Origin: Parafrankia elaeagni
GTDB lineage: Bacteria > Actinomycetota > Actinomycetes > Frankiales > Frankiaceae
Length of the DNA: 64,000 nt
NCBI RefSeq assembly: GCF_000374165.1
Contig: NZ_KB893671.1
Span: 248,193 to 312,192, forward strand
Reading direction: 5' to 3'
Shown: one piece after another, positions 36,200 through 45,246 of the stretch
Layout: each line of letters starts with the position of its first letter
Numbering within the stretch: the first letter of the stretch is position 1
Translations under genes and position numbers: made by a program
The notes under the pieces: model-generated
Database searches by the model: none
Told to the model about the DNA's origin: nothing
Seen by the model: the letters and a program-made list of their open reading frames with translations, nothing else

Positions 36200-37135
36200 G
36201 TGTCCGGGCTGGATGCGCGCCGGGTGGAGGGGCTGCGCTCCCGCCTGACAGTCGTCCGGGACAGGCTCGTGACTGCCGCGCGGGCCGCCGGACGCGACCC
36301 GGACGCGCTGACGCTGATCGCGGTCAGCAAGACCCGGCCGTTCGAGGATGTGGTCGCGCTGTGCTCTCTTGGGGTTCGGCACTTCGCTGAGAACCGGGAG
36401 CAGGAGGCCGGTCCCAAGGCCGCGGCGGTCCACGCGGCCCTCGCCGGGGCCGGGGCCGGGGCCGGCGTGCCCGCGCCCGGCGACCGGATCCGCCATCCGG
36501 GCCTCCCCGGCGGCACGCCGGGGGCATGGTTTCCGTCACGTGCCGACGGTCCTGCCACCCTCGGGTCACCTGGCGTGCTCGATGTGCCGGTCTGGCATTA
36601 CGTCGGCCAGCTTCAGCGGAACAAGGCCCGAGCCGTGACTGGCTGGGCGCACTATGTGCAGTCCGTGGACAGAGCGCGACTGGTCGAGACCCTTTCCCGA
36701 GCGGCTACAGAGCGTGGCTGTATCACTGCTGTTTGTATTCAGGTCAATCTCGACCAGGAGGCGTCGCCCGGGGCGCGGCCTGGGCCCGGAGTGCGGAAAT
36801 CCCTTCCGGGTGGGGAGAACGCGCCTGTCGCGGGTGCCGGCGGGGCGGCGCGCGGCGGGGCGCTGCCGGCGGACGTGCCGGCGCTCGCCGAGCTCGTCGC
36901 CCGGGCGGAGGGGCTTGTTCTGGCCGGCGTGATGGCCGTGGCGCCGCGCGGGGCACCGTCCCGGCCCGCCTTTGCGCGGCTGCGTGAAGTATCCGAGCGG
37001 TTGCGTTCTGACTTTCCGGCGGCGACGATGGTGAGTGCTGGAATGTCCGGTGATCTTGAAGACGCGGTCGCGGAAGGCGCGACACACCTTCGGATCGGCA
37101 CCGCTTTGTTCGGTGAACGGCACGGTGTCCCTTAG
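36200..37135 (+). CDS. YggS/PLPBP family pyridoxal-phosphate homeostasis protein
   Basis: A 311-residue alanine-racemase-fold protein that binds pyridoxal 5'-phosphate without known catalysis. The PLP lysine is in [33 protein letters not shown] and [28 protein letters not shown] are family motifs. Two Gly/Ala/Pro-rich inserts (about residues 77-125 and 190-222) enlarge it well beyond the usual 220-260 residues. The start is a GTG at 36200 with no strong ribosome site. It lies between pgeF and sepF as in most actinobacteria. Confidence 0.92.
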   Translation: MSGLDARRVEGLRSRLTVVRDRLVTAARAAGRDPDALTLIAVSKTRPFEDVVALCSLGVRHFAENREQEAGPKAAAVHAALAGAGAGAGVPAPGDRIRHPGLPGGTPGAWFPSRADGPATLGSPGVLDVPVWHYVGQLQRNKARAVTGWAHYVQSVDRARLVETLSRAATERGCITAVCIQVNLDQEASPGARPGPGVRKSLPGGENAPVAGAGGAARGGALPADVPALAELVARAEGLVLAGVMAVAPRGAPSRPAFARLREVSERLRSDFPAATMVSAGMSGDLEDAVAEGATHLRIGTALFGERHGVP

Positions 37136-37145
37136 AGTCGCGCCC
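37133..37145 (+). promoter_or_regulatory. Putative promoter giving a leaderless sepF transcript
   Basis: TAGAGT at 37133-37138 overlaps the last codons of the upstream gene and is followed by seven bases and then the sepF ATG. No Shine-Dalgarno is seen before that ATG. The arrangement fits a -10 element whose transcript begins at the start codon. Confidence 0.45.
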
Positions 37146-37703
37146 ATGGGGCTCGGTCGCAGGGCGATGGTCTACCTCGGGCTCGCCGAGGAGGACGAGG
37201 ACTACCTCGATGACGACTATGACGATGACGGGCACGACGCCGCCCGAGGTGCCGTCAGGGACGATCGACGGACCACGCTGGACCCGGTCCCGATAGACCG
37301 GTCGGTCCGCCGGCTCGACGTACGTGAGGAGCCAGTCGCCATGCCGCGACGTCCGCCGGTGGAGCATCTGCGACCGTCCGCACCCACGCCGATGCGCCGC
37401 GTCGCGCCCATCGAGGAGCCCCGGCCGTACCGGATCACGACGCTCCAGCCGCGCAGCTACAATGAGGCGCGTCAGATCGGTGAGGAGTTCCGTGACGGCA
37501 CGCCCGTTATCATGAACCTCACCGAGATGGACGACGTCGACGCCAAGCGGCTGGTCGACTTCGCCGCAGGGCTGATCTTCGGCCTCCGGGGCGACATCGA
37601 GAAGGTGACCAACAAGGTCTTCCTGCTCTCGCCGCACAACGTCGAGGTCACCGAGACGGACAAGCGACGCATCCGTGAGGGTGGGTTCTACAACCAGTCA
37701 TAG
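37146..37703 (+). CDS. sepF: Cell division protein SepF
   Basis: A 185-residue protein that tethers FtsZ filaments to the membrane. It has an N-terminal amphipathic stretch ([13 protein letters not shown]), an acidic Asp/Tyr-rich linker (about residues 15-35), and the C-terminal SepF core, [43 protein letters not shown] and [12 protein letters not shown]. Actinobacteria lack FtsA and ZipA, so SepF is the main FtsZ anchor. The ATG fits a leaderless transcript. Confidence 0.96.
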   Translation: MGLGRRAMVYLGLAEEDEDYLDDDYDDDGHDAARGAVRDDRRTTLDPVPIDRSVRRLDVREEPVAMPRRPPVEHLRPSAPTPMRRVAPIEEPRPYRITTLQPRSYNEARQIGEEFRDGTPVIMNLTEMDDVDAKRLVDFAAGLIFGLRGDIEKVTNKVFLLSPHNVEVTETDKRRIREGGFYNQS

Positions 37704-37768
37704 TCAGGGCGTGACCGTCCGGTAGGGTCGCCCAGAGGCTTCCCCTCGCTACCCCGGGAGAGAGCACC

Positions 37769-38053
37769 ATCAGCACACTAGGAACGCTGCTTTTTTGGGT
37801 GCTGACGGCCTACCTGCTGCTCCTGATCGCCCGGTGGATCATCGACCTGGTGCGAACACTCAACAGGTCCTTCCAGCCAAGCGGCCCCCTGGTCCTGTTC
37901 TTCGAGATCGTGTACACGGCGACTGACCCTCCGCTGCGCTTCATCCGGCGTTTCCTTCCGCCGTTGCGGGTAGGTAGCGTTGCTCTTGACCTCGGTTTCA
38001 TGCTGCTCGTCATAGTGATCTTCATACTGCAGGGCTATGCGCAGAGGCTGTGA
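37769..38053 (+). CDS. YggT family membrane protein, possible ATC start
   Basis: A YggT-family protein of 94 residues with two hydrophobic segments, LGTLLFWVLTAYLLLLIARW at the N-terminus and ALDLGFMLLVIVIFIL at the C-terminus, flanking RSFQPSGP and TATDPPLRFIRRFLPPL. The usual actinobacterial start (xSTLGTLLFW) would fall on ATC at 37769, with GGGAG eight bases upstream. The first standard start, GTG 37799, would delete half of the first helix and lacks a ribosome site. ATC is a rare but known initiation codon. A TAGGGT -10-like element at 37723-37728 lies upstream. Confidence 0.8.
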   Translation: MSTLGTLLFWVLTAYLLLLIARWIIDLVRTLNRSFQPSGPLVLFFEIVYTATDPPLRFIRRFLPPLRVGSVALDLGFMLLVIVIFILQGYAQRL

Positions 38054-38146
38054 CGAGGTCATGTGCACACCGCGAGAGCGGGCACGGCAGACTGCCCGCA
38101 GACCGCCCTCTCTTCGGGGAGCGGCGATGCCGCACGAGGAGGCGAC

Positions 38147-39172
38147 GTGGCGCTGACACCGCAGGACGTTCAGAACAAGGTCTTCAGCCCGACACGGTTC
38201 CGTACGGGCTACAACGAGGACGAGGTGGACACCTTCCTCGATGAGGTCGAAGCCGAGCTGACGCGTCTGCTGGATGAGAGCAGCGACCTGCGCAGGCAGC
38301 TCGACGAAGCCCGTCGCTCGGGTGGCGGTGGTCCCGGTGTCCCGGCGCATCTCCTCGAGGAGAACCAGCAGCTCCGACGCCAGCTGGAGGAGTCCCGGCG
38401 GCACCTGTCCCAGGCGCAGGCCCAGGCAGCGCAGGCCGTCCGTGAGCGCCCGCAGCCCGTGGGTCCGCCCGGCCCGCAGGCGGGCCCGCCTGCGGGCGGG
38501 CCGGGCGGTGCCCCGCCCGCCCCGGGTGGCCCCACCACCGTCATGCCGGCCCTCGTCGGCGGCGGCGGGCAGGGCCCGGCCCGGACGGGCCCCGGCGCCG
38601 CCGGCCAGAACGACGCCGACATCGAGCAGCGGGTCGCCCGCACGCTCGTCCTCGCGCAGCGCACCGCTGACGAGGCCCTGCGGGAGGCGCGGGCGGAGTC
38701 CGAGCGGGCCCGCCGTGAGGCGCGGGCGGACGCCGACCGCATCATCGGCGAGGCACGTGCCCATGTGGCCGAGCAGCTCGGTGGGCTGGAGGACGACAAG
38801 CGCCGGCTGGAAAGCCAGGTGGAGCAGCTGCGCGCCTTCGAGCGCGAGTACCGCACCCGGCTGCGCGCCTACCTGGAGATGCAGCTCCGCGACCTCGACG
38901 GCATGCCGACCCAGCCGGCCGTCGGCCCCGGCGGTCCGTCCCGTCCCGGCCTCAACCCGGGTGCGTCGAACCCGACGCCGGTTCCGGCGAACGTCGGTGG
39001 TCCGCAGAACACCGGCCCCGGCCAGCAGCCACCCCAGCACGTCGGGGCACAGGCCTTCCAGACCGCTCCGCCGATGGGCGCACCTGCCCTCGCCCGCGAG
39101 AGCAACGGCCACCATGGGCGTCCGGACCTCGACCCGAGCCGGCGGGACGCAGCCGGTATGCAGGAATTCTGA
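38147..39172 (+). CDS. wag31: Polar growth scaffold DivIVA/Wag31
   Basis: A 341-residue coiled-coil protein that marks cell poles and septa and directs peptidoglycan synthesis. The N-terminal DivIVA lipid-binding domain is LTPQDVQNKVFSPTRFRTGYNEDEVDTFLDEVE, followed by a coiled coil, a Pro/Gly-rich linker (about 105-155), a second long coiled coil (about 163-250, rich in ARAESERARREARADADRII) and a disordered tail. GTG 38147 has GAGGAGG five bases upstream. The gene is the last large one of the division cluster and ends at a terminator-like hairpin. Confidence 0.95.
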   Translation: MALTPQDVQNKVFSPTRFRTGYNEDEVDTFLDEVEAELTRLLDESSDLRRQLDEARRSGGGGPGVPAHLLEENQQLRRQLEESRRHLSQAQAQAAQAVRERPQPVGPPGPQAGPPAGGPGGAPPAPGGPTTVMPALVGGGGQGPARTGPGAAGQNDADIEQRVARTLVLAQRTADEALREARAESERARREARADADRIIGEARAHVAEQLGGLEDDKRRLESQVEQLRAFEREYRTRLRAYLEMQLRDLDGMPTQPAVGPGGPSRPGLNPGASNPTPVPANVGGPQNTGPGQQPPQHVGAQAFQTAPPMGAPALARESNGHHGRPDLDPSRRDAAGMQEF

Positions 39173-39186
39173 TCGTTGCTCCGCGT

Positions 39187-39232
39187 GCCTCCGACGTCCT
39201 GCCCCAGTACTCACGGGCCGGGCGTCGGAGGC
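39187..39232 (+). terminator. Hairpin terminator after wag31
   Basis: GCCTCCGACG at 39187-39196 pairs perfectly with CGTCGGAGGC at 39223-39232 around a 26-base loop and is followed by a T-rich stretch (GTTCTGTGGTCTTTT). It lies 14 bases after the wag31 stop. Confidence 0.6.
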
Positions 39233-39275
39233 GTTCTGTGGTCTTTTCGGTGGCTGAGCTGAGAGTCGGTGCGGC

Positions 39276-39455
39276 ATGGTCATGGTCAGCGGTGCTCTGA
39301 TAGCGGTCGCCGCGGTACTCGCGGTCGTCGGCCTGTTCGTCGCGACCACCTGGACCTACGCCTCGCTGGTGCTGCTCTGCCTCGCCGCAGCGCTGCTGCC
39401 GGTCGCCGCAGCCCGTCGGGCCGGCGCCGCAGGGCCCGGCGCCGGCGCCGGCTAG
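39276..39455 (+). CDS. Small two-helix membrane protein (59 residues)
   Basis: ATG 39276 opens a 59-residue frame, MVMVSGALIAVAAVLAVVG then LFVATTWTYASLVLLCLAAALLP, followed by a short basic, Gly/Ala tail and TAG. Two hydrophobic segments with a charged C-terminus are typical of a real small membrane protein. ATG 39282 is an alternative start. No family is recognised. It sits between the wag31 terminator and a hairpin shared with ileS. Confidence 0.5.
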   Translation: MVMVSGALIAVAAVLAVVGLFVATTWTYASLVLLCLAAALLPVAAARRAGAAGPGAGAG

Positions 39456-39460
39456 GCCAG

Positions 39461-39487
39461 CCCGGCCCGGTGGGAAGCCGGGCCGGG
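39461..39487. terminator. Likely bidirectional terminator between the small membrane gene and ileS
   Basis: CCCGGCCCGG (39461-39470) and CCGGGCCGGG (39478-39487) form a perfect 10-bp stem with a 7-base loop. It lies between two convergent genes, so it can serve both strands, although no T-run follows. Confidence 0.55.
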
Positions 39488-39523
39488 GCGCGGAGGGTTG
39501 TCGAGGGTGGGGGCCGTCTCGGG

Positions 39524-42500
39524 TCAGCCCACGGCGGCGGGGGTCGTCCGGGTGAGCGTGAAGGTCAGACCGAGCTCCGCGGAGGCGCCCTCGTAGCGCC
39601 CGCTACCGTCGGTGGTAGCGGGCATCGCGGCGGAGACCACGGCGTGGGTCTCCGCGGGCGTGGCCGCGCCCCCGGGTGCCTCCTCGAAGGTGGTGGCGAG
39701 GATCTCGTCGGCCACGGTGCCGCCATGCTCGCGCAGGGCGGCAGCGGTCTCCTCCCGGCTGGCCGACCAGCGCAGCGTGACCCGGTCGGTGATCTCCAGC
39801 CCGGCCGCACGGCGGGCGTCCTGAAGCACCCGCACCACGTCGCGGGCCAGGCCGGCGCGGGCGAGCTCGGGAGTGACCGTCAGGTCCAGAGCGACCGAGA
39901 GCCCTGACTCGCTGGTCACCGACCAGCCCTCCCGCGGCGTCTCGGTGATGATCAGCTCGTCGCCGCCGAGGTCGATGGCCTCGCCGTCCACCGTGACCGT
40001 CAGGCGGCCGTCCACCGGCGTGCCGGCGGCGGCGACGGCGGCGGCGACCGCCTTGGTGCGGCTGCCGAACCGCCGGCCGAGTGCGCGGAAGTTCGGCTTG
40101 ACACTGATGTCGACCAGGTCGGAGGTCGCCGCCTCGACGGCGACGACGTTCAGCTCCTCGGCGATCTGGGCGCGCAGCTCGTCCGGGAGGTCGGCGAACG
40201 CGGACGAGCCGACCACTGCGCGCGGCAGGGGCTGGCGGGTCCGCACCCCGCTGGCGGCCCGGGCCGAGCGGCCCAGCTCGACGACCCGGCGCACCAGGTC
40301 CATCCGGTCGGAAAGGCCCGGCTCGACCAGTTCCGGCGGCAGCACCGGCCACGGCGCGAGGTGGACGGAGTCCGGCGCTCCGGGCAGCACGCCGGCGAAC
40401 AGGCGGGACCACAGCCAGTCGGTCAGGAACGGGGTGAACGGCGACATCAGCCGGGTCAGCCCGTCGAGGCAGGTGTAGAGGGTGGCCAGCGCGTTCGGGT
40501 CGCCCGCCCAGAAACGGCGCCGGGACCGGCGGACGTACCAGTTGGACAGGTCGTCGACGAAGCGAGCGATGCGCCGGCCGGCCCGCAGCGAGTCGAAGCT
40601 CTCCAGAGCCAGATCCACCTCGGCGACGGTGTCGGCCAGCTCGGACAGCGCCCACCGGTCCAGCACGGGCCGACGCACCGGCTCCTCGGGGGCGGACCCG
40701 ACCACCGACACCGCCGCACCGGGCTCCAGCCCGTCCGTGGCGGCTCCGGCCGTCTCGGCCGCCCCTGGCGCCGCCGCGGTGGCACCGAAACCGGTGCCGG
40801 TCCCGTCCGCGGCCGTGGGGCGCCAGTTCGCCGCGCCGGCGTAGAGGCTGAAGAACGACGCGGTGTTCCAGTAGGTGAGGAGGATCTTGCGGACGATGTC
40901 CTCGATCGCCTCGTGCCCGACCCGCCGGTCCGACCAGGGCGAGCCCCCGGCCAGCATCAGCCACCGGACGGCGTCCGCGCCGTGCCGCTCGAACAGCTCG
41001 AACGGGTCGAGGACGTTGCCCACGTGCTTGCTCATCTTGCGGCCCTCGGCGTCCAGCAGCAGGCCCAGGCACAGGACCGTCTCGTAGGACGACCGGTCGA
41101 ACACGAGGGTGCCGATCGCCATCAGCGTGTAGAACCAGCCGCGGGTCTGGTCGATCGCCTCACAGATGTAGCGCGCCGGGTACTGGCGGGCGAACTCCTC
41201 GGCGTTGCGGTGCGGCGCGCCCCACTGCGCGAACGGCATGGCGCCGCTGTCGTACCAGACGTCGATCACCTCGGGGACCCGCCGGGCGAGGCCGCCGCAG
41301 GTCGGGCAGGGCAGCGTGACGTCGTCGACGAACGGGCGGTGCGGGTCGAGGCCGGAGTGGTCCGCCCCGGCGAGCTCCGAGAGTTCGGCGAGCGAACCCA
41401 CGCAGGTCACGTGGGACGGGTCCGCCTCACAGCGCCAGACCGGCAGCGGCGTGCCCCAGTACCGGCTGCGCGACAGCGCCCAGTCGACGTTGTTGCGCAG
41501 CCACTCCCCGTAGCGGCCGTCACGGATCCGCTCCGGGTGCCAGTCCGTCCGCGCGTTCTCGGCGATCAGCCGGTCCCGGACGGCCGTGGTGCGGATGTAC
41601 CAGGAGGGCAGCGGATAGTAGATCAGCGGGGTGTGGCAGCGCCAGCAGTGCGGGTAGCTGTGCGTGAACGTCGACGCCCGCCACATCAGGCCGCGGGTGG
41701 TGAGGTCGGCGGACAGCGGCGCGTCGGCGTCCTTGAAGAACAGCCCGCCGACCAGCGGCACGTCCGGCAGGAAGCGGCCGTCGCGGCCGACCGGGTTGAC
41801 CACTCCCAGGCCGTTGGCGCGGCAGACAGTGAGGTCCTCGGCGCCGAAGGCGGGCGACTGGTGGACGAGCCCGGTGCCGTCCGTCGTCGTCACGTACTCG
41901 GCGAGCACGACCGAGTGCAGGCGGGCCGGACCCGCGGGTCCCGCCGCGGACGGGCCGGCCCCCGCCGCTCCGGCCGCCCCGGTGCCGCCACCCAGGCCGG
42001 CGGCGACCTTCGCCGCGGACTCCTCGAACCGCGCCAGGGGGATCAGCTCGAACGGCCGGGCGTAGCGGGTGCCGGCGAGCTCGGTGCCGGTGAACCGGTC
42101 GAGGATCTCGGCGTCCTCGCCGACAGCGGCGGCCACCAGCGGCTCGGCGACGACCAGGAGCTCGCCGCCGGCGGCCCGGGCGAGCACGTAGGTGACCTCG
42201 GGGTGCACGGCCACGGCGGTGTTCGAGACCAGCGTCCACGGGGTAGTCGTCCACACCAGCAGGTGCGCGCCGCGTGCGGCGAGGTCCCGGGGGCCGTCCA
42301 GGACGGGGAAGCGCACGTACACCGACGGGTCGTCGGTGTCGCTGTAACCCTGGGAGACCTCGTGGTCGGACAGCGGCGTCTCGTCGCGCGGGCAGTAGGG
42401 AGTGACCCGGAAGTCCTCCACCAGCAGGCCCTTGTCGAAGATCTGCTTCAGCGACCACCAGACGCTCTCGATGTACTCGGTGTCCATCGTGCGGTAGGCG

Positions 42501-42967
42501 GTGTCGAGGTCGACCCAGTAGCCCATGCGCTCGGTCATGGCGGAGAAATCCGCGACGTGGCGCAGCACGGACTCACGGCACTTCGCGTTGAACGCGGCGA
42601 TGCCGTAGTCCTCGATGTCGCCCTTGCTGGTGAAGCCGAGTTCCTTCTCGACCGCCAGCTCGACCGGCAGGCCGTGGCAGTCCCAGCCGGCGCGGCGGGG
42701 GACGTGGTAGCCCTTCATCGTCCGGTAGCGCGGAAACAGGTCCTTGAACACCCGCGCCTCGACATGGTGGGCGCCCGGCCGGCCGTTCGCGGTCGGCGGG
42801 CCCTCGTAGAACATCCACAGCGGGCGGTCGGCGCTGGCCTGCAGCGACCGGTGGAAGACCTTGGAGTCCTTCCAGCGCTCCAGCGTCTCGCGCTCGAAGG
42901 CCGGCAGGTCGACCCGCGCGGGCAGCGGCCGGAACGCGGGCGGGGGTACGTCGGGGGTGGCGGTCAT
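39524..42967 (-). CDS. ileS: Isoleucyl-tRNA synthetase (eukaryote-like type 2)
   Basis: A 1147-residue class I aminoacyl-tRNA synthetase that charges tRNA-Ile. The HIGH-equivalent motif is ANGRPGAHH near residue 60, the editing domain contains WTTTPWTLVSNTA, and the second signature is KMSKH in GRKMSKHVGNVLDP; a zinc-type CPTC lies in TLPCPTCGG. The HIGH variant and the long C-terminal domain resemble the IleS2 type found in many actinobacteria, which in other bacteria is associated with mupirocin tolerance. Two Gly/Ala-rich inserts occur (near residues 325-345 and 710-765). Expression is probably controlled by the T-box leader upstream. Confidence 0.95.
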   Translation of the reverse strand: MTATPDVPPPAFRPLPARVDLPAFERETLERWKDSKVFHRSLQASADRPLWMFYEGPPTANGRPGAHHVEARVFKDLFPRYRTMKGYHVPRRAGWDCHGLPVELAVEKELGFTSKGDIEDYGIAAFNAKCRESVLRHVADFSAMTERMGYWVDLDTAYRTMDTEYIESVWWSLKQIFDKGLLVEDFRVTPYCPRDETPLSDHEVSQGYSDTDDPSVYVRFPVLDGPRDLAARGAHLLVWTTTPWTLVSNTAVAVHPEVTYVLARAAGGELLVVAEPLVAAAVGEDAEILDRFTGTELAGTRYARPFELIPLARFEESAAKVAAGLGGGTGAAGAAGAGPSAAGPAGPARLHSVVLAEYVTTTDGTGLVHQSPAFGAEDLTVCRANGLGVVNPVGRDGRFLPDVPLVGGLFFKDADAPLSADLTTRGLMWRASTFTHSYPHCWRCHTPLIYYPLPSWYIRTTAVRDRLIAENARTDWHPERIRDGRYGEWLRNNVDWALSRSRYWGTPLPVWRCEADPSHVTCVGSLAELSELAGADHSGLDPHRPFVDDVTLPCPTCGGLARRVPEVIDVWYDSGAMPFAQWGAPHRNAEEFARQYPARYICEAIDQTRGWFYTLMAIGTLVFDRSSYETVLCLGLLLDAEGRKMSKHVGNVLDPFELFERHGADAVRWLMLAGGSPWSDRRVGHEAIEDIVRKILLTYWNTASFFSLYAGAANWRPTAADGTGTGFGATAAAPGAAETAGAATDGLEPGAAVSVVGSAPEEPVRRPVLDRWALSELADTVAEVDLALESFDSLRAGRRIARFVDDLSNWYVRRSRRRFWAGDPNALATLYTCLDGLTRLMSPFTPFLTDWLWSRLFAGVLPGAPDSVHLAPWPVLPPELVEPGLSDRMDLVRRVVELGRSARAASGVRTRQPLPRAVVGSSAFADLPDELRAQIAEELNVVAVEAATSDLVDISVKPNFRALGRRFGSRTKAVAAAVAAAGTPVDGRLTVTVDGEAIDLGGDELIITETPREGWSVTSESGLSVALDLTVTPELARAGLARDVVRVLQDARRAAGLEITDRVTLRWSASREETAAALREHGGTVADEILATTFEEAPGGAATPAETHAVVSAAMPATTDGSGRYEGASAELGLTFTLTRTTPAAVG

Positions 42968-42974
42968 CGTGGCG

Positions 42975-43230
42975 GTCTCCGTCGGCGGGTGCGGCTCTCC
43001 GGCGGAGGGACGACGCCCCGCACCACCGCTGCGGCTCCGCGCCGGCGGCGATACTGGGGTACCGCGGTACCACCCTCCTTGCGCGCCCCGGACCAGGCTG
43101 CCCTCGCGGGCAGCCGGTGGAAGCGGCCACTCTTGTCCTGCCGCGGCGGCCGGATCTACTGGGGGCCCTCAGCGGGCCCCGTTCTCCCGGCGGCTCAGGG
43201 GTGATCTTCACGCCGCGCTGGCCACCGGGC
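42975..43230 (-). promoter_or_regulatory. T-box riboswitch leader of ileS
   Basis: On the minus strand, AAGGAGGGTGGTACCGCGGT at 43080-43061 contains the T-box core that pairs with the acceptor end of uncharged tRNA. About 125 bases upstream GTGAAGATCACC (43210-43199) presents ATC, an isoleucine codon, as the likely specifier. Downstream a 7-bp hairpin (43024-43018 with 42994-42988) precedes GGAG at 42980-42977, nine bases before the ileS ATG. There is no T-run, so control is probably at translation start, as known for actinobacterial ileS T-boxes. Exact ends are approximate. Confidence 0.85.
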
Positions 43231-43459
43231 TCGCACCGCCCCCGGCTCGCTGTGGCTGCGCACGCCGCTACTCGTCCCGTCAACGCCTTTCCGCGTCCCC
43301 AGCGTAGCCGACGGCGTTCCGGCAGCGCCCAGGCGCGCAGCGCCGGGGCCGGGCGCGGGCCGGGCGCGGGCCGGGCGCGGGATGGGCGCGGGATGGCGTG
43401 GGCTGGCAGCGGGTCCCGCGGTGGTCGGTCGGTGATATGACACCCGTAGAGTGGTGGTT

Positions 43460-44308
43460 GTGGTCGCCGAGCCGGGAACAGAGCGGGGTGCCCGGCGCGG
43501 GCGTGACGTGCCGGGCCATGCGCCGACCCGTGACGATGCCGGCCCGGGCCCGGCCGCGCCGGCCGTCCCCGGCGCCGCATCCGCCGCATCCCCCGTCCCT
43601 GCCCGGCGGGCGTCCGTCCCGCGGGTCGCCTCGCGCCGCACGGTTCTCATCGTCGCGCTGACCGCGGCCTGTCTCATCGTGCTGGACGTGCTGACCAAGC
43701 TGCTCGCGGTCGCCGAGCTTTCCGGCCGCAGGCCGGTGGAGATCATCCCCGGCTTCCTCGACCTGCGGCTCACCCGGAACTCCGGGGCCGCGTTCAGCCT
43801 CGCCGGCGGGGCCACGGTGATCCTGAGCCTGGTCGCACTGGTGGTCGTCGGGGTCGTCGTCGTCACGGCGCGCCGGCTGGCCTCGGTCGGGTGGGCGTTC
43901 GTCTTCGGCGCGATGGTCGGCGGCGCGGTCGGGAACCTGATCGACCGGGTCTTCCGGTCGCCGGGGCCCCTGCGCGGCCATGTGGTCGACTTCGTCCACA
44001 TCCACCACTGGCCGATCTTCAACCTGGCGGACTCGGCCATCGTCTGCGGTGGTGTGCTCGCTGTGATCCTCTCGCTGCGCGGCATCGGCCTGGACGGCAC
44101 GAGGCTGACCGCCGTTCCCACGGAGCCCACCGTGACGAATCCCACCGTGACGAATCCCACCGGCGCCGGAAGCGCTGCCGGTGCCGCTGGTGGTGACGCC
44201 GACAGCGATGCCGGCCCCGGCCCCGGCCCCGGCCCGAGCGCCGGTGCCGAGCAGGGGGAGCGCCCCGGCGCGTCGGGCGGGCGCCACGAGAGGCCGGGTG
44301 CCCGATGA
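43460..44308 (+). CDS. lspA: Lipoprotein signal peptidase (signal peptidase II)
   Basis: An aspartyl protease of the inner membrane that removes signal peptides from prolipoproteins. Four membrane helices are seen, with the two catalytic Asp motifs [13 protein letters not shown] and [14 protein letters not shown], and [13 protein letters not shown] in the first periplasmic loop. About 50 Ala/Pro/Arg-rich residues precede the first helix and a 70-residue Gly/Ala/Thr tail follows the last; usual length is 160-200. GTG 43460 lies seven bases after TAGAGT (43447-43452), a possible -10, giving a leaderless message; GTG 43451 and 43454 are alternatives. Confidence 0.92.
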   Translation: MVAEPGTERGARRGRDVPGHAPTRDDAGPGPAAPAVPGAASAASPVPARRASVPRVASRRTVLIVALTAACLIVLDVLTKLLAVAELSGRRPVEIIPGFLDLRLTRNSGAAFSLAGGATVILSLVALVVVGVVVVTARRLASVGWAFVFGAMVGGAVGNLIDRVFRSPGPLRGHVVDFVHIHHWPIFNLADSAIVCGGVLAVILSLRGIGLDGTRLTAVPTEPTVTNPTVTNPTGAGSAAGAAGGDADSDAGPGPGPGPSAGAEQGERPGASGGRHERPGAR

Positions 44309-45246
44309 CGACGGCCTACACGGACCGCCGCTCGCTGCCTGTTCCCGACGGCCTTGACGGCATCCGCCTGGACGCCGCCCTCGCCCGCATGTTCGGGCTC
44401 TCCCGGACGGCGGCCGCCGCGCTGGTCGACGACGGTCAGGTGAGCGTCGACGGGCAGGTCCGGGGGCGCTCCGACCGGGTCGCCGGCGGTGCCTGGCTGG
44501 AGGTCGACCTGCCGGCGCCGCCGCGGCCGGTGTCGGTGGAGGCCACCCCGGTCGAGGGCCTGGGCATCCTGCACGACGACGACGACATCGTGGTGGTCGA
44601 CAAGCCGGTGGGAGTCGCCGCCCATCCGGCACCGGGGTTCACCGGGCCGACAGTCATCGGCGCGCTCGCCGCGGCCGGCTTCCGGGTCTCCACCTCGGGC
44701 GCGGCCGAGCGTCAGGGCGTGGTGCACCGGCTCGACGTCGGCACCACCGGCGCGATGGTCGTCGCGAAGAGCGAGCGTGCCTACACGCTGCTCAAGCGGG
44801 CCTTCCGCGAGCGCGAGGTCGAGAAGGTGTACCGCGCGGTCGTCCAGGGGCACCCGGATCCGCTGCGCGGCACCGTCGACGCCCCCATCGACCGGCACCC
44901 ACGGCGCCCCGGTCTGTTCGCGGTCGTCGCGGACGGCAAGCCCAGCGTGACCCACTACGACACGGAGGAGGCGTTCCGCGCCGCCTCGCTGCTGTCCGTG
45001 CGCCTTGAGACCGGGCGCACCCACCAGATCCGGGTCCACATGTCCGCACTGCGCCATCCCTGCGTCGGGGACCTCGCCTACGGCGCCGACCCCACCCTGG
45101 CGGAGCGCCTGGGTCTGACCCGCCAGTGGCTGCATGCCGCCCGGCTCGCCTTCGAGCATCCGGCGGACGGGTCCTGGGTCGAGTTCGTCAGCCCCGACCC
45201 CGATGACCTGGCCGAGGCGCTGAAGCGGCTGAACGACCAGACATGA
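44305..45246 (+). CDS. RluA/RluD-family 23S rRNA pseudouridine synthase
   Basis: A 313-residue pseudouridine synthase. An N-terminal S4-like RNA-binding domain ([32 protein letters not shown]) is followed by the catalytic domain with the HRLDVGTTG motif carrying the essential Asp, and by [22 protein letters not shown]. By family it modifies 23S rRNA helix 69-type uridines or related sites. ATG 44305 overlaps the lspA stop, the usual actinobacterial lspA-rluD pairing. Confidence 0.93.
   Translation: MTTAYTDRRSLPVPDGLDGIRLDAALARMFGLSRTAAAALVDDGQVSVDGQVRGRSDRVAGGAWLEVDLPAPPRPVSVEATPVEGLGILHDDDDIVVVDKPVGVAAHPAPGFTGPTVIGALAAAGFRVSTSGAAERQGVVHRLDVGTTGAMVVAKSERAYTLLKRAFREREVEKVYRAVVQGHPDPLRGTVDAPIDRHPRRPGLFAVVADGKPSVTHYDTEEAFRAASLLSVRLETGRTHQIRVHMSALRHPCVGDLAYGADPTLAERLGLTRQWLHAARLAFEHPADGSWVEFVSPDPDDLAEALKRLNDQT

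Noticed and set aside
40361-43204. Open plus-strand frame of about 950 codons opposite ileS
   Set aside because: Exact antisense shadow of ileS and its T-box leader; no domain seen.
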